Assembly: GCF_022836495.1 (NCBI RefSeq)
Contig: NZ_BQXM01000006.1
Coordinates: forward strand, 62,001 to 126,000
Direction: 5' to 3'
Source of the DNA: Desulforhabdus sp. TSK
GTDB lineage: Bacteria; Desulfobacterota; Syntrophobacteria; Syntrophobacterales; Syntrophobacteraceae
Length of the DNA stretch: 64,000 nt
The notes under the pieces were generated by a model. It made no database searches. It was not told the origin of the DNA and saw only the letters and a program-made list of their open reading frames with translations. This document shows, in pieces, positions 27,092 to 37,184 of this stretch. How positions within the stretch are numbered: position 1 is the stretch's first letter; every line of letters starts with the position of its first letter. Position numbers and translations under genes: made by a program.

Positions 27092-27134
27092 ATGGGTTCT
27101 CCTGTGAGCCTAAACAATGCCCGTCTCGATGGTG

Positions 27135-29867
27135 TCATGCCTTAGGCCCCTTTAAGAAGGAACTTTCCTTGCCCACCCCCAGAGCACGCTTCGGATCCAA
27201 AAGGCCGTAGAGCTGAATGAACTTGGCCACAAGGCCGGTCCAGCCGGTCTGGTGGCTTGCGCCAAGTCCCGCGCCGTTGTCGCCGTGGAAGTATTCGTAA
27301 AAGAGGATATGATCGCGCCAGTGCGGATCGCTCTGGAACTTCTCCGTGCCGCCGTAGACCGGCCGCCTGCCCTGCTCGTTTCGGGTGAAGATCCGGGTGA
27401 GCCGGTCGGCGATCTCCTTGCTCACTTCGAAGAGGTTCATCATCCTGCCGGACCCCGTGGGACACTCGATTTTGAAGTTGTCACCGTAGTAGAGATAGAA
27501 GTTCAGGAGCGACCGGATGATGAGCGCGTTCACCGGCATCCAGATCGGTCCCCGCCAGTTGGAGTTGCCGCCGAACATACCCGTATTCGACTCGGCCGGC
27601 AGGTAGTCCACCCGGTATTCCTGGCCGTGTACGTGGAAGATGTACGGGTGCTGCTCGTGGAACTTGGAGAGCGAACGGATGCCGTAGGGGCTCAGGAATT
27701 CGTTTTCGTCAAGCATCTTCGTGAGAATCCGGCGCAGCCGCTCCTGGTTGAGCAGAGCGATGAGTCCTCGCTCGGCCACCCCGAAATGCCCCGGGCCGGT
27801 AGGGTGGGTAGTCTCCGCAAGCTCGGGCATGCGGCGATGACGCTCGAAGATCTGAGCCATCGCCCGCGGTACGCTCTCACGCTGCCATTTCTCGATCACC
27901 GTCGTGGCGCACAGGGGCAGGAGCCCCACCATGGAGCGCACTTTGAGGCGCGTGGCGCTTCCGTCGGGAAGTCTCAAGATGTCGTAGTAGAAGCCGTCCT
28001 CCTCGTCCCACATGCCGTCGGACCGGTTCATGGCACGGGCGATATAGTAGAAATGCTCCGAGAATTTTGCGACCATGTCCTCGTAGGTGCGGTCGTGAGC
28101 AGCGAGCTCCGCTGCCAGCTCCAGCATGTTCTGACTGAAGAGAGCCATCCAGGCCGTGCCGTCCGCCTGCTCCAGGTGGCCGCCGGTGGGGAGCGGGGCG
28201 CTGCGGTCGAAGACGCCGATATTGTCGAGGCCGAGGAAGCCTCCCTCAAAGACGTTCTTCCCGAAGCGGTCCTTGCGGTTCACCCACCAGGTGAAGTTCA
28301 GCAGCAGCTTGTTGAAGGCCGACTTGAGGAAATCCACGTCCACTTCGCCGCGCAAGGCCTGCTCGGTGCGGTGGAGGAACAGGGTCGCCCAGGCATGGAC
28401 CGGCGGGTTCACGTCGCTGAAGTTCCACTCATAGGCCGGGATCTGTCCGCTGGGGTGCAGATAGACCCCACGGAGCATCAGTTCCATCTGCTCTTTGGCG
28501 AAGTCGGGATCCACGACGGAGAGGGGCAGCGTGTGAAAAGCAAGGTCCCAAGCCGCGTACCAGGGGTACTCCCACTTGTCGGGCATCGAGATGATGTCCT
28601 CGTTGATCATGTGGAACCATTCCCGATTCCGGAACTCGCGGCTCCCGGCATGGAGGGGATTGGCGCGGTGCTCGTCCAGCCATTGGTCACCGTCGAAGAA
28701 GTAGAACTGCTTGCTCCACAGCATGCCGGCGATGGCCTGGCGCATCACGTTGGCCGCATCCGGGGAGACCGAAGGTGGGGTTACGGACCGATAGAACTCG
28801 TCCGCTTCCTTCAGCCGGGCGGCCAGGATCTCGGCAAACTTCGCCCCGAAGGGGGATGTGGTGCCTTTGGCTTTCGAGCCTTCCCCGGCAGGGGGTTGGG
28901 CGGTGAGACGCAGACGGACCGTCGCCGACTGACCGGGACCGATGGCCAACCCGTAGTGGGCGGACACCTTCGTTCCTGTCTTCTCGGGGTTCACCGCACC
29001 CTGCCGACCCAGCACGACGCAGTTGTTGATCCCATCTTTGACGTACGGGCCGGCGTTCGGATATTCAGGAAACAGCCGCTCGTTGTTCGTTTCATTCTCG
29101 GTGAAGAGCAGCGGCACATCGCCTTCGCAGTAAAGGGTGTATTCACCCAGCAGCGGATGCGCTCCGAAAACCGTACTAACGCCTTGAGGTCCTTCGATCT
29201 GCTTGAGAACGGGTTTTTCAGAAGGTCTGGCGATCCACGCCGCCCAGTCGTTCCGAAACCAGAGCGTCGGCAGCAGGTGCAGTTCGGCTTCGTCCGGTCC
29301 CCGGTTGATGGCGGTGATTTGCACCAGGATGTCCTCAGGGCCTCCTTTGGCGTACTCCACGAAGACGTCGAAGTAACGGTCGCCGTCGAACACGCCGGTG
29401 TCGATAAGCTCATATTCCATCTCCTCCCGATTGCGCCGGCGGTTCGTCTCCACCAGGTCGGCGTAGGGGAATGGCGCCTGGGGGTACTTGTAGAGATATT
29501 TCATGTAGGAATGGGTCGGCGTACTGTCGAGGTAGAAGTAGTATTCCTTGACGTCCTCGCCGTGGTTGGCCTCACTGTTGGTCAGGCCAAAGAGGCGTTC
29601 CTTGAGAATGGGATCCTTGCCGTTCCACAGGGCCAGGGCAAAGCAGAGTCGCTGCTTGTCGTCGGAAAGGCCGGCGATGCCATCCTCGCCCCAGCGGTAG
29701 GCCCGTGAGCGAGCCTGGTCGTGGGTGAAGTAGTTCCAGGCGTCCCCACCCTCACTGTAATCCTCCCGAACGGTTCCCCATTGGCGTTCACTCAGGTAGG
29801 GCCCCCATTTTTTCCAGGAGGCCTTTTGCTCTCGAGCTTCTTCAAGTCGCAGGTGCTCCGCCGTCAT
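27135..29867 (-). CDS. GH63-like glucosidase (MGH1-type glycoside hydrolase)
   Basis: A 910-residue cytoplasmic protein with an N-terminal beta-sandwich region (about 1-330) and a C-terminal (alpha/alpha)6 barrel (about 370-890) typical of GH63-related bacterial glucosidases. Recognisable stretches are [16 protein letters not shown] with the catalytic-type Asp, [14 protein letters not shown], and [16 protein letters not shown]. Members hydrolyse alpha-glucosides such as glucosylglycerate; the precise substrate cannot be read. AAAGGAG precedes the ATG. It is the longest cargo gene and has no export signal, unlike the next four genes upstream. Confidence 0.85.
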   Translation of the reverse strand: MTAEHLRLEEAREQKASWKKWGPYLSERQWGTVREDYSEGGDAWNYFTHDQARSRAYRWGEDGIAGLSDDKQRLCFALALWNGKDPILKERLFGLTNSEANHGEDVKEYYFYLDSTPTHSYMKYLYKYPQAPFPYADLVETNRRRNREEMEYELIDTGVFDGDRYFDVFVEYAKGGPEDILVQITAINRGPDEAELHLLPTLWFRNDWAAWIARPSEKPVLKQIEGPQGVSTVFGAHPLLGEYTLYCEGDVPLLFTENETNNERLFPEYPNAGPYVKDGINNCVVLGRQGAVNPEKTGTKVSAHYGLAIGPGQSATVRLRLTAQPPAGEGSKAKGTTSPFGAKFAEILAARLKEADEFYRSVTPPSVSPDAANVMRQAIAGMLWSKQFYFFDGDQWLDEHRANPLHAGSREFRNREWFHMINEDIISMPDKWEYPWYAAWDLAFHTLPLSVVDPDFAKEQMELMLRGVYLHPSGQIPAYEWNFSDVNPPVHAWATLFLHRTEQALRGEVDVDFLKSAFNKLLLNFTWWVNRKDRFGKNVFEGGFLGLDNIGVFDRSAPLPTGGHLEQADGTAWMALFSQNMLELAAELAAHDRTYEDMVAKFSEHFYYIARAMNRSDGMWDEEDGFYYDILRLPDGSATRLKVRSMVGLLPLCATTVIEKWQRESVPRAMAQIFERHRRMPELAETTHPTGPGHFGVAERGLIALLNQERLRRILTKMLDENEFLSPYGIRSLSKFHEQHPYIFHVHGQEYRVDYLPAESNTGMFGGNSNWRGPIWMPVNALIIRSLLNFYLYYGDNFKIECPTGSGRMMNLFEVSKEIADRLTRIFTRNEQGRRPVYGGTEKFQSDPHWRDHILFYEYFHGDNGAGLGASHQTGWTGLVAKFIQLYGLLDPKRALGVGKESSFLKGPKA

Positions 29868-29896
29868 GATGCTCGCTCCTTTCTGAAATAAACTCC

Positions 29897-31336
29897 CTAT
29901 TGTAAGTCCCCGATAAGCCGCTGAAATTCCCTGGACTGTTTGAGAATACGGTGTGCGGCGTCCTTCAGATGGTCCACCTGCTCAGGCTTCAGGGCAAAAG
30001 AAGTCGGGAGCCGTTTGAGGGCGCTGCGCTCCGCAGCGTCGTCCAGAGCGTCAAACCTCACCTGGATCAGATAGAATTCGATATCTCCGCAGCCGCCGGG
30101 CTGGGTCGAGATCGGATCGGAGCCGCAACGCCCCCGTCGAATTTCATCAGCCCAGCGGGTGAAGCTCTCACTCAACAGCGCCACCGTCTCCTTATTGTAT
30201 CGTTCGATGGCTATGGACGAGTACGAATCGAGCATGGCGACAAAGGGGGGAACCTTTTCCCACCGGTCCCACTTGTCGTCGATCTCGGTCTCGGCATTCA
30301 CCACCACGAAGACGACCTTGTGTACATTTTCCATTCCGTTTGCCTTCAATGTGGACCACGGGTCACCCATCAGTGTGACTCGCTCCAGCAGGGCTCGAAG
30401 GCCCAGGTTGTCGGCAACGCCCCCGTCCACCAAATGGATATATGGCTTCTGCTTGGAATCCAGAAAAGGCAGCATGTTGTTGGCAAGATCGAAACGGCGG
30501 GAGATAACGTCCCTGGGCGGGACCATGGCCTGTGCCAGCGCCGGTGGCATCTGGTAGCCACACTCGCCGGCATGGTTGCGCACGGTAATGGGACTCAACA
30601 ATAAGGGCACCGCCGAGGAGGCCGCGCAGGCTCGAGCCACGGGAAACGAGGAAAGGTCGGAACAGATCACATCAAATATGTCCTGAACAAAGGAAAAGCG
30701 GGTACCATGGACCATGTCCGTGGCGTTGATCACAATCATTGGCTCTTTCAGGGCGAGCAGATCACCAAAAGTCTTTCCTTCGAAGACGTACTTGTTGTAG
30801 TAGTCCGCAGCCAGGTCGCTGCGATCGTAGTATGGGGAGAAAAGCTTTCCCCAGTTGATGGGATTGAAGAGCGTGGCATGGGTAAGGTCGCCCTGGATGT
30901 CCTTCTTGAGGAACCTGGGTTCGAAGTCCTCAAAGGTTCGATCCCTGAAGAGGCCGTAGTAAGCCGCCGTGAAGCTCCCACCGGATACTCCGGAGATCCA
31001 GTCCACTTCGTCCAGCAGGCGCCTTTGTCGACCGTGCAGGGTGACGCTCGTATCCCGCAATGTTTCGAGGACGCCGTAGGAAAAGGCGGCAGCCCGGGTT
31101 CCCCCACCGGAAAAAGTGAGCATGAGCAGCATCTGGTTGTCATTGGCAGGATCGATGAGGTTCCTGCCCCGATAGCCCCCCTGAGGGTCGACCTGTCTCA
31201 CGGCCTGATTGACGGGGTAGTGAGCACAACCTGTCACTGCGGCCAGAAGGATGGCTCCCCAAATCCAGTGACGCAGTGCAGCACACGCCCTCAGCAGAGC
31301 TTCGCCGGCAGGTCTCACCAAAATCTTCCAATGCAT
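29897..31336 (-). CDS. Patatin-like phospholipase, lipoprotein
   Basis: A 479-residue lipid hydrolase. The signal segment ends in AVTGC, so Cys37 is the likely lipidated residue and the protein is membrane-anchored outside the cytoplasm. The patatin fold shows the oxyanion motif FSGGGTRAAAF, nucleophile Ser118 in GVSGGS, and the catalytic Asp in HLVDGGVADNLG. ATG 31336 has GGGGAGG upstream. A partial copy of its 5' region lies at 38123-38203, next to the cytochrome gene, so the gene pair was once duplicated. Confidence 0.88.
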   Translation of the reverse strand: MHWKILVRPAGEALLRACAALRHWIWGAILLAAVTGCAHYPVNQAVRQVDPQGGYRGRNLIDPANDNQMLLMLTFSGGGTRAAAFSYGVLETLRDTSVTLHGRQRRLLDEVDWISGVSGGSFTAAYYGLFRDRTFEDFEPRFLKKDIQGDLTHATLFNPINWGKLFSPYYDRSDLAADYYNKYVFEGKTFGDLLALKEPMIVINATDMVHGTRFSFVQDIFDVICSDLSSFPVARACAASSAVPLLLSPITVRNHAGECGYQMPPALAQAMVPPRDVISRRFDLANNMLPFLDSKQKPYIHLVDGGVADNLGLRALLERVTLMGDPWSTLKANGMENVHKVVFVVVNAETEIDDKWDRWEKVPPFVAMLDSYSSIAIERYNKETVALLSESFTRWADEIRRGRCGSDPISTQPGGCGDIEFYLIQVRFDALDDAAERSALKRLPTSFALKPEQVDHLKDAAHRILKQSREFQRLIGDLQ

Positions 31337-31380
31337 GCCGTTCCTCCCCAAGAAAGTTCCCAGGAATCGTTTCCTCTACA

Positions 31381-31439
31381 GGACGTTGGAGCCGTTGATA
31401 GTACCTGCCCGAGTAGCACCTGCGCGTCCTGATATTCGG
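31381..31439 (-). pseudogene. 3' remnant of a second cytochrome/TPR gene
   Basis: On the minus strand this encodes EYQDAQVLL-QVLSTAPTS-like sequence that matches the C-terminus of the cytochrome at 38209-40491 (EYQDAQVLLRQILSTAPTP). The DNA match runs over about 59 bases with 38212-38270. It sits just upstream of patatin, the mirror image of the patatin remnant beside the intact cytochrome gene. Confidence 0.8.
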
Positions 31440-31459
31440 TCCACATGTCCGAAATGCGC

Positions 31460-32173
31460 TCAGTAACCTGCCGGCGCCTTGACTACGACGTAAGTGACCC
31501 CCGACCCGGAGTAGGCCTGTTGGTACCAGGTTGAGCCGCACTGGTAATAGGTGACCCCAGTTACAACGATAACCTTGGGAGTGGAGGGAAGAACCGTAAC
31601 ATACACCGGTGTGGTTGCTGCGACAGCAGCAGTTGTAGCGCCCACCGCATAACCTGCAGCCGCGCCTGCCGCCACAGCGCCTCCATAGTACCCTCCATGA
31701 TGGTGGTAGTCGTCCCAATGATCATCGGCGTAATTCTGTCGATTTTGCTGGGCATTTTGACCATAACTCTGCCTGCTGGCCTGAGCGCTCTGGGCAGACT
31801 GCTGTCGGCTGCTCTGGGCCTGAGCCGAAGCGCTTTGCCGATCGCTCTGATTTTGAGACGAAGTTGCCTGACGACTGCTTTGAGCTTCCTGACGACTGCT
31901 CTGCGTTTGAGCCATGGAGCTCTGGCGATTACTCTGATTTTGAGACATAGTGCTACCAGCGCCTGAGCTCCTGGATGAGAAGCTGCCTCCACTAGCAGTG
32001 CCCTCTCGACTGAAACCGCTACCAGCGCCGCCCGAGAAGCTTTGAGCGCCACCACTTCGTCCACCTCCGCCGCCTCTGCCACCGCGTTGGGCTTCAGCGT
32101 CAAGTGAGAGGAACAGCACAAAGATGGATATCACGCCCAAAGAAATCACTTTCGTGGATATGCTTTCTTTCAT
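31460..32173 (-). CDS. Secreted low-complexity Ser/Gln/Arg-repeat protein
   Basis: A 237-residue protein with a signal peptide (about 1-28, ending DAEA-Q). Residues 30-75 are Gly/Ser-rich, and 78-145 consist of irregular SSRQ/NQSNRQ/QSARQ repeats. A His/Tyr patch (YHHHGGYYGG) and an Ala-rich stretch follow, and the C-terminal 45 residues form a compact beta domain with one Cys (YYQCGSTWYQQAYSG) that recurs at the end of various secreted proteins. It overlaps the DUF2092 gene by four bases and is probably co-expressed with it. Function unknown; it may be a periplasmic or surface matrix protein. Confidence 0.75.
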   Translation of the reverse strand: MKESISTKVISLGVISIFVLFLSLDAEAQRGGRGGGGGRSGGAQSFSGGAGSGFSREGTASGGSFSSRSSGAGSTMSQNQSNRQSSMAQTQSSRQEAQSSRQATSSQNQSDRQSASAQAQSSRQQSAQSAQASRQSYGQNAQQNRQNYADDHWDDYHHHGGYYGGAVAAGAAAGYAVGATTAAVAATTPVYVTVLPSTPKVIVVTGVTYYQCGSTWYQQAYSGSGVTYVVVKAPAGY

Positions 32174-32994
32174 TTCTTGCCTCCTTTTTTGCTTGCCGCT
32201 TTATTTGCGGGTTCGGGCTGTGACACCCCCAGTTGCGCCAGAAAGGGGATCTCGCGAACCCCTTCCGCCGGAGAGAATACAAACAGAGAATCGGGAGGAT
32301 TAGGAGAGAGGCTCCAATCCGTGAAATTCGCACTGAACTGGGGCTCACCTGGATCGAATTTGTAAGTGATCACGATGCGCCGGGGCATTGGATCACCTTC
32401 CGAGGGGACCCAGATCTGGAAATCCACTTCCGGGGTTTGGGCAGCAAGGTGATCACAGGGGACATCCATGATGACGGAACGTTCGACCACATCGACGGAA
32501 AGGACCCTTCTTTCGATCTCGAAGGGAAGTCTCGTCAGAAACAACATGGCAAGGGGAAGACGCATCTTGAGATCGGAGAGGAGATAGGTCACGGCTCCGT
32601 CCAGGTCTCCGGGCCTTTGAGCCTTTGCAAAAACTTGTTCTTTTTCGTTGAAGACGACGATGTCCTTTCCATCAAAAGATACAAGTCCTCTTTCGCCGTC
32701 ACTTCGCTCGATGTCCGCCCGGAAGCCATCGGGGCGGCGAAGCGTTACCTTGATAATATCTCCGAACTCAACTTTCCGACCCGATTTCTGCACCACATCA
32801 TACCCTGTGCGGATGGTGACGCTGAACTGCGGGCGTTGAGAGAGGAAATCAGCGGTGCGCTTGAGCAAAGCCATGGCATCACCAGTGCCGGCGGGCGCTC
32901 CCGAAGCTTGCTCCTGCACCGCGGTCGCTGCAATGGGAGCAAATGAGAAGCTCAGTAAGAGGACCAAAACAATCAGGATTTTCTTGTGTGTCAT
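32170..32994 (-). CDS. DUF2092 secreted protein
   Basis: A 274-residue exported protein of the DUF2092 family, whose fold resembles lipoprotein carriers such as LolA. It has a signal peptide ending near residue 28, then motifs LLKRTADFLSQRPQFSVTI and LRRPDGFRADIERSDG, as usual. The tail is Lys-rich (KKGGKK). ATG 32994 has AAGGAG upstream; the longer frame has no site. It is translationally coupled to the repeat protein gene that follows. A role in lipid or hydrophobic ligand transport would be inference. Confidence 0.82.
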   Translation of the reverse strand: MTHKKILIVLVLLLSFSFAPIAATAVQEQASGAPAGTGDAMALLKRTADFLSQRPQFSVTIRTGYDVVQKSGRKVEFGDIIKVTLRRPDGFRADIERSDGERGLVSFDGKDIVVFNEKEQVFAKAQRPGDLDGAVTYLLSDLKMRLPLAMLFLTRLPFEIERRVLSVDVVERSVIMDVPCDHLAAQTPEVDFQIWVPSEGDPMPRRIVITYKFDPGEPQFSANFTDWSLSPNPPDSLFVFSPAEGVREIPFLAQLGVSQPEPANKAASKKGGKK

Positions 32995-33061
32995 AATAAT
33001 CTCCTTAGTTTTGAGGTTATGCGAAACCTCGTCAAGGGATGCCAATCCCGGCCGGGACGAC

Positions 33062-34570
33062 TCATATGGGTTCGATCTCTCCTGGCCGCCAGGTCTTGTC
33101 GAACCATGGATCAAGGGGTCCGTAGAGGCGCAGGAGGGTGTTCCATCCTTTGCCGGGAATCGTCTGTACCCAGTTGCTCTCTTTGCCGGCCGGGGCTTTG
33201 GGGCCGAAATAGATGTCTACCGATCCGTCCGTGTTAGCCTTGAGGTCAGGGTTCTGGCTGGTTGCGGCCGGCCAGCGCTGATCGGTCTGGAGCATCGAGC
33301 GGGTCTGGTTATCGTAGAGGATGACGGACCAGAACTCCTTGACCGGGATGTTCGGTGGCAGATGAAGCCTATAGTTCTTCCCGCCGTCCAGCGGGGCACC
33401 CTTGGAATCCACGAATGCGGCCATGTATTGGGATCCCACGCCGACAGTTTTCGAGTCCATAGCCGGTGTGATGCCTGTGGCGTAGAAAAAGAAGGCCGAG
33501 TAAGCGTCGAGGACGCGCGCGCCGTTTTCTTCGAACTTGTAGCCGCCGTAGAAGCCGGAGCGCCAGGCGCTGTTCGGGTAAAAGTAGCTTTCCTTGATTC
33601 GCAGCCGGTAATTGATGGCCCGAGCGGTGGCGTCGCCGACCGAAGCAGCTTCAGTCAGTATCCCTCTCATCCGCGCATCGGGTGCAAACGGCTTTCCCTT
33701 CTGAATGCCGATCGACGCATAGAGGCCGAGTGTTACCGGATCGAGCGATTCGGTCGGCTCTTCCTGCAGCACCTGGTTCAGATACTCCCAGAACGTGTAA
33801 TCCGCTGGCGCAAGTGTGCTGAATGCCTTGCCGGAAACGTGCACAAAATTCAGTTTGGGCGGATTGGCGGCATCCTTCAGGCGATAGATGCGCGTGTGCT
33901 GCTCCACCTGATCCACGCCTGGCCTGGGGTCGCCGTTGACGAGGAAGGAGCGCCAGGGGACCCAAATGGAGAACGTTGCGGGGCGCACAACGAAGTAGCC
34001 TTCCGGCACATCGCCTTTGTAGCCGGGCGGGAGGATCAGGTATTTGCCGCCCTCGCCCTTGTCCGGCCCGGTGAAGCCGAGGTCGGTGACGAAGTTGTAC
34101 CAAATGTCATCAATCGCCCCGAGCACCTTCGGCGGCACTTCGAGCACGAGGGGACCATCGCGCAGGTCCAGCCAGAACCACGTGTACGGCGTGTTGTTGT
34201 TCGGAGTGAGGAAGAGAGACTTCGAGTCCATCCGGTCCTCGAAGATGGGCACCGTCAGATTGAGTGGCCCCAACTCGGAGATCCCCTTCTTGTTGGCCAA
34301 CTGGCTAACGGGGGCCAAGGCCAGAAGGTAGGCCTGTACCGCGCGCTGAAAGTCCAGGTTGTCGTAGAGCTTCGCGACGGTGGCATCATCCGGGAAACCG
34401 TCGAAGAACTTCAGAGTGCCGAGGCGGGTTTCAACCGTGTCCGGTATGGCGACCCCCTCGGGAATCGGGGTCGTCATCTTCATCTCAGGCGTCTCCGCCC
34501 CACTCTGCATGGCAGGGCCAAAGACGATCAAAGCCAGGAGGGCAAGGACATACACAGGTGCTTTTCTCAT
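33062..34570 (-). CDS. DUF1254/DUF1214 secreted protein
   Basis: A 502-residue exported protein: signal peptide (about 1-25), an N-terminal DUF1254 domain (about 60-190, with NNNTPYTWFWLDLRDGPLVLEVPP) and a C-terminal DUF1214 domain (about 370-490, with YRLHLPPNIPVKEFWSVILYD). This pair is widespread, and its biochemical role is not established. GAAGGAGC precedes the ATG. It sits between DUF2092 and arylsulfatase genes with the same orientation, all exported, which suggests one extracytoplasmic function. Confidence 0.85.
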   Translation of the reverse strand: MRKAPVYVLALLALIVFGPAMQSGAETPEMKMTTPIPEGVAIPDTVETRLGTLKFFDGFPDDATVAKLYDNLDFQRAVQAYLLALAPVSQLANKKGISELGPLNLTVPIFEDRMDSKSLFLTPNNNTPYTWFWLDLRDGPLVLEVPPKVLGAIDDIWYNFVTDLGFTGPDKGEGGKYLILPPGYKGDVPEGYFVVRPATFSIWVPWRSFLVNGDPRPGVDQVEQHTRIYRLKDAANPPKLNFVHVSGKAFSTLAPADYTFWEYLNQVLQEEPTESLDPVTLGLYASIGIQKGKPFAPDARMRGILTEAASVGDATARAINYRLRIKESYFYPNSAWRSGFYGGYKFEENGARVLDAYSAFFFYATGITPAMDSKTVGVGSQYMAAFVDSKGAPLDGGKNYRLHLPPNIPVKEFWSVILYDNQTRSMLQTDQRWPAATSQNPDLKANTDGSVDIYFGPKAPAGKESNWVQTIPGKGWNTLLRLYGPLDPWFDKTWRPGEIEPI

Positions 34571-34590
34571 CGTGTCTGCTCCTTCATTGC

Positions 34591-37029
34591 CTAATCCGAC
34601 AAGGCTTTCTTATGAGCGGTTTCGGCGCGGAGCTTGTTCTCCTCCGTTTTGTCTGCCGCCTTCATTTCCTTCAGGTCAATCGTGACCTTGTCGATCCTGC
34701 CGGTGAACTTATAGGGTGCTGGAATTCCATAGTCCTCAACGACCGGCGTCTCTCCATCCTCACCGACGTCAGCACCTTCATCACCCGAGAACACCATGGG
34801 CTGCGTTTGTTCGATCCGCCCCTCGGCAACCTTCGCACCGTTGACGAAGATCGCCCCCAGGCCGCCCTTGGCCAGTCCGCCGCCGTCGTAGGCGAACTCG
34901 TAGCGGATGGTGGCCTTCCCGGCAGGTACAGGATCTTTTGCGGCAATGGTGAAGCGCGCCAACCCCAGGAAGTTGTAATGGTAGGTCGGCTTGCCATCCA
35001 TCAGATACAGGCTCCAGCCGCCAAACCGCCCGGCCTGGGCCAGGATCACACCGTTGGCGCCGCCTTTGGGAATCTCCACCTCCGCCGTGATCGTGTGGGA
35101 GCGGTTCTTGGTGTTGATGAACACGTTCTCGGACATTCCGGTCATGCCCTCGTAGACCGTGAGGGACGTTCGGCCTGCCATCAGGTCGGGACGTCCGACG
35201 AGGGCGGCGTTGAAGCGCTCCAGAGTGCGATCGTCAAGGGGAAGCACGTTGTATTTCTCCGCTTCCTTCATGAACAGGTCCTGCATCTCCTTGAGCTTTG
35301 CCGGGTCCTTTCCCGCCAGGTCGTTGGCCAGGCTGAAGTCGGCCCGCGTATCGTAGAGCTCCCAGACATCGTTTTCGAGAGATGCCCGGGGCTTTTGCTC
35401 CCAGGGCGCTTTGTGAATAGTGCCGGCCAGCCAGCCATCATGATAGATGGCGCGGTTTCCGAAAATCTCGAAGTACTGGGTCAGGTGGTTGTCCTTTGCC
35501 TTGGCATCATTGAAGGAGCCCAGCATACTCACCCCTTCGATGGGGACTTGGCTGGCGCCGTTCACCACCTTCGGTTCGGGAAGTCCCGCAGCCTCGAGAA
35601 TCGTGGGGACAATATCGATGACATGGTGCCACTGCGAACGGACCTCGCCCTTTGCCTTAACCCCCTTCGGCCAGTGGACGACCATGCCGTTCCGGGTTCC
35701 GCCGTAGCTCGAGGCAATCTGCTTGGTCCACGCGAACGGGGTATCCCCTGCGACGGCCCATCCGGCGGCATAGTGATTGTACGTGCTCGGAGCGCCAAGC
35801 TCGTCATAGTGCTTCAGAACATCCTGGACCGATTCCGCAATCCCGTTGAAGAAGGTGTTCTCGTTGAACATGCCGGCCATGCCGCCTTCCGCGCTCGCGC
35901 CGTTGTCACCCACGATGTAGAAGATCAGCGTGTTGTCGAGCTGGCCCAGGTCGCCGATGGCGTTCACGAGGCGGCCGATCTCGGTGTCCGTGTACTCGGA
36001 GAACCCGGCGAACACCTCCATCTGGCGGGTGAAGAGCTTCTTCTCATCCGGCGTGAGCTTCTCCCAGTCCTTGATCGCTTCCGGCTTCGGTGCGAGCTTC
36101 GTCCCTGGGGGCACGACTCCCAGCTTGATCTGGCGGGCGAGGGTCTCTTCCCGCAGCTTGTCCCACCCCTGGTCGAACTTGCCCCTGTACTTTTCGATCC
36201 ATTCCCTGGGAACGTGGTGCGGCGCGTGGGTAGCCCCGGGCGCAAAGTAGATGAAGAACGGCTTGTCCGGGGTTAGGGACTTCACGGATCGCACCCACTG
36301 GATGGCCTGGTTCGTCATGTCGGTCATGAAGTGGTAGTTTGGATCCTTCGGCAGCTCGATCTTGATCATGCCATCGTAGACGGCCGGTGCCCACTGGTTC
36401 GTCTCGCCGCCCATGAAGCCGTAGAACTTGTCGAACCCGTTGCGGGTCGGCCAGCGGTCGGTGGGTCCGGACGGGCTGATCTCCCACACCGGCGTCTCAT
36501 GGTTCTTGCCGAAGTGCGCCGTCGTGTAGCCGTTGTAGCGCAGCACCATCGCCAGCGGCGCCACGTTGTCGGAGCGCTGGGCGGTGTTGCCGGGGTAGGC
36601 TGTCGCCGTTTCCGTGATCGACCCCATGTTGTTCATGTGGTGGCTGCGGCCGCTGAGCAACGCCATCCTTGTCGGCGCACAGAGGGCGGTCGTGTGGAAC
36701 TGGTTGTACCGGAGCCCGTTTTGAGCCAGACGTTCCACGGTCGGCATGTGGAGAGGACCGCCGAAGGCGCCGGACTGGCCGAATCCCATGTCGTCGATCA
36801 GCACAATGAGGACGTTGGGCGCTCCAGCCGGAGCCTTGACCTCAAACCGTGGTGGTGGCGGTGGAGCATTACGGACATCGAGCACGGTGCTGTGGGGGTA
36901 CTGGGGCTCGTGGATCGGCAGCATGGTGCGATCCGGTTCCGTTTGCGCCAGGACTGTTGGCGTGCACACCAGCACAGTAAGAATAAGGGCTACGGGCAGG
37001 ATGGTGCGCAATGCAAATTTAGATTTCAT
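34591..37029 (-). CDS. Arylsulfatase, exported
   Basis: An 812-residue sulfatase of the alkaline-phosphatase superfamily with a signal peptide ending near TVLA-Q29. The metal-site start is VLIVLIDDMGFG (Asp79, Asp80). The formylglycine site is Cys117-Ala-Pro-Thr-Arg121 (CxPxR), which needs FGE or an anSME maturase; neither is visible in this window. A C-terminal extension (about 600-770) holds a beta-sandwich (IYHDGWLAGTIHKAPW then GRFGGWSLYLMDG), as in large bacterial arylsulfatases. GAGGAGGG lies before the ATG. It would remove sulfate from an organic sulfate ester in the periplasm. Confidence 0.9.
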   Translation of the reverse strand: MKSKFALRTILPVALILTVLVCTPTVLAQTEPDRTMLPIHEPQYPHSTVLDVRNAPPPPPRFEVKAPAGAPNVLIVLIDDMGFGQSGAFGGPLHMPTVERLAQNGLRYNQFHTTALCAPTRMALLSGRSHHMNNMGSITETATAYPGNTAQRSDNVAPLAMVLRYNGYTTAHFGKNHETPVWEISPSGPTDRWPTRNGFDKFYGFMGGETNQWAPAVYDGMIKIELPKDPNYHFMTDMTNQAIQWVRSVKSLTPDKPFFIYFAPGATHAPHHVPREWIEKYRGKFDQGWDKLREETLARQIKLGVVPPGTKLAPKPEAIKDWEKLTPDEKKLFTRQMEVFAGFSEYTDTEIGRLVNAIGDLGQLDNTLIFYIVGDNGASAEGGMAGMFNENTFFNGIAESVQDVLKHYDELGAPSTYNHYAAGWAVAGDTPFAWTKQIASSYGGTRNGMVVHWPKGVKAKGEVRSQWHHVIDIVPTILEAAGLPEPKVVNGASQVPIEGVSMLGSFNDAKAKDNHLTQYFEIFGNRAIYHDGWLAGTIHKAPWEQKPRASLENDVWELYDTRADFSLANDLAGKDPAKLKEMQDLFMKEAEKYNVLPLDDRTLERFNAALVGRPDLMAGRTSLTVYEGMTGMSENVFINTKNRSHTITAEVEIPKGGANGVILAQAGRFGGWSLYLMDGKPTYHYNFLGLARFTIAAKDPVPAGKATIRYEFAYDGGGLAKGGLGAIFVNGAKVAEGRIEQTQPMVFSGDEGADVGEDGETPVVEDYGIPAPYKFTGRIDKVTIDLKEMKAADKTEENKLRAETAHKKALSD

Positions 37030-37184
37030 TCATCCCTCCTCATTTCTTCCAGTTCCGTTGACCCTTGACGGCCGAGCCGCACTGACATCAAAGGTCCATC
37101 ACGAAAATCCGAAAGCAGAAAAACCAGGGTTCCTCGATTCCACTCTTTTTTCAACTTCGCACGAGCTACGAGACACGCATTGCC

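Noticed and set aside
27252-29708. An 818-codon open frame on the plus strand
   Set aside because: It lies entirely antisense to the GH63-like gene, resembles no family, and has no ribosome binding site. High GC in third positions of the real gene keeps the opposite strand free of stops.
34558-36276. A 572-codon plus-strand frame
   Set aside because: Antisense shadow of the arylsulfatase gene; the minus strand has complete sulfatase motifs. Similar shadows exist opposite DUF1254, carB, lon and clpX.
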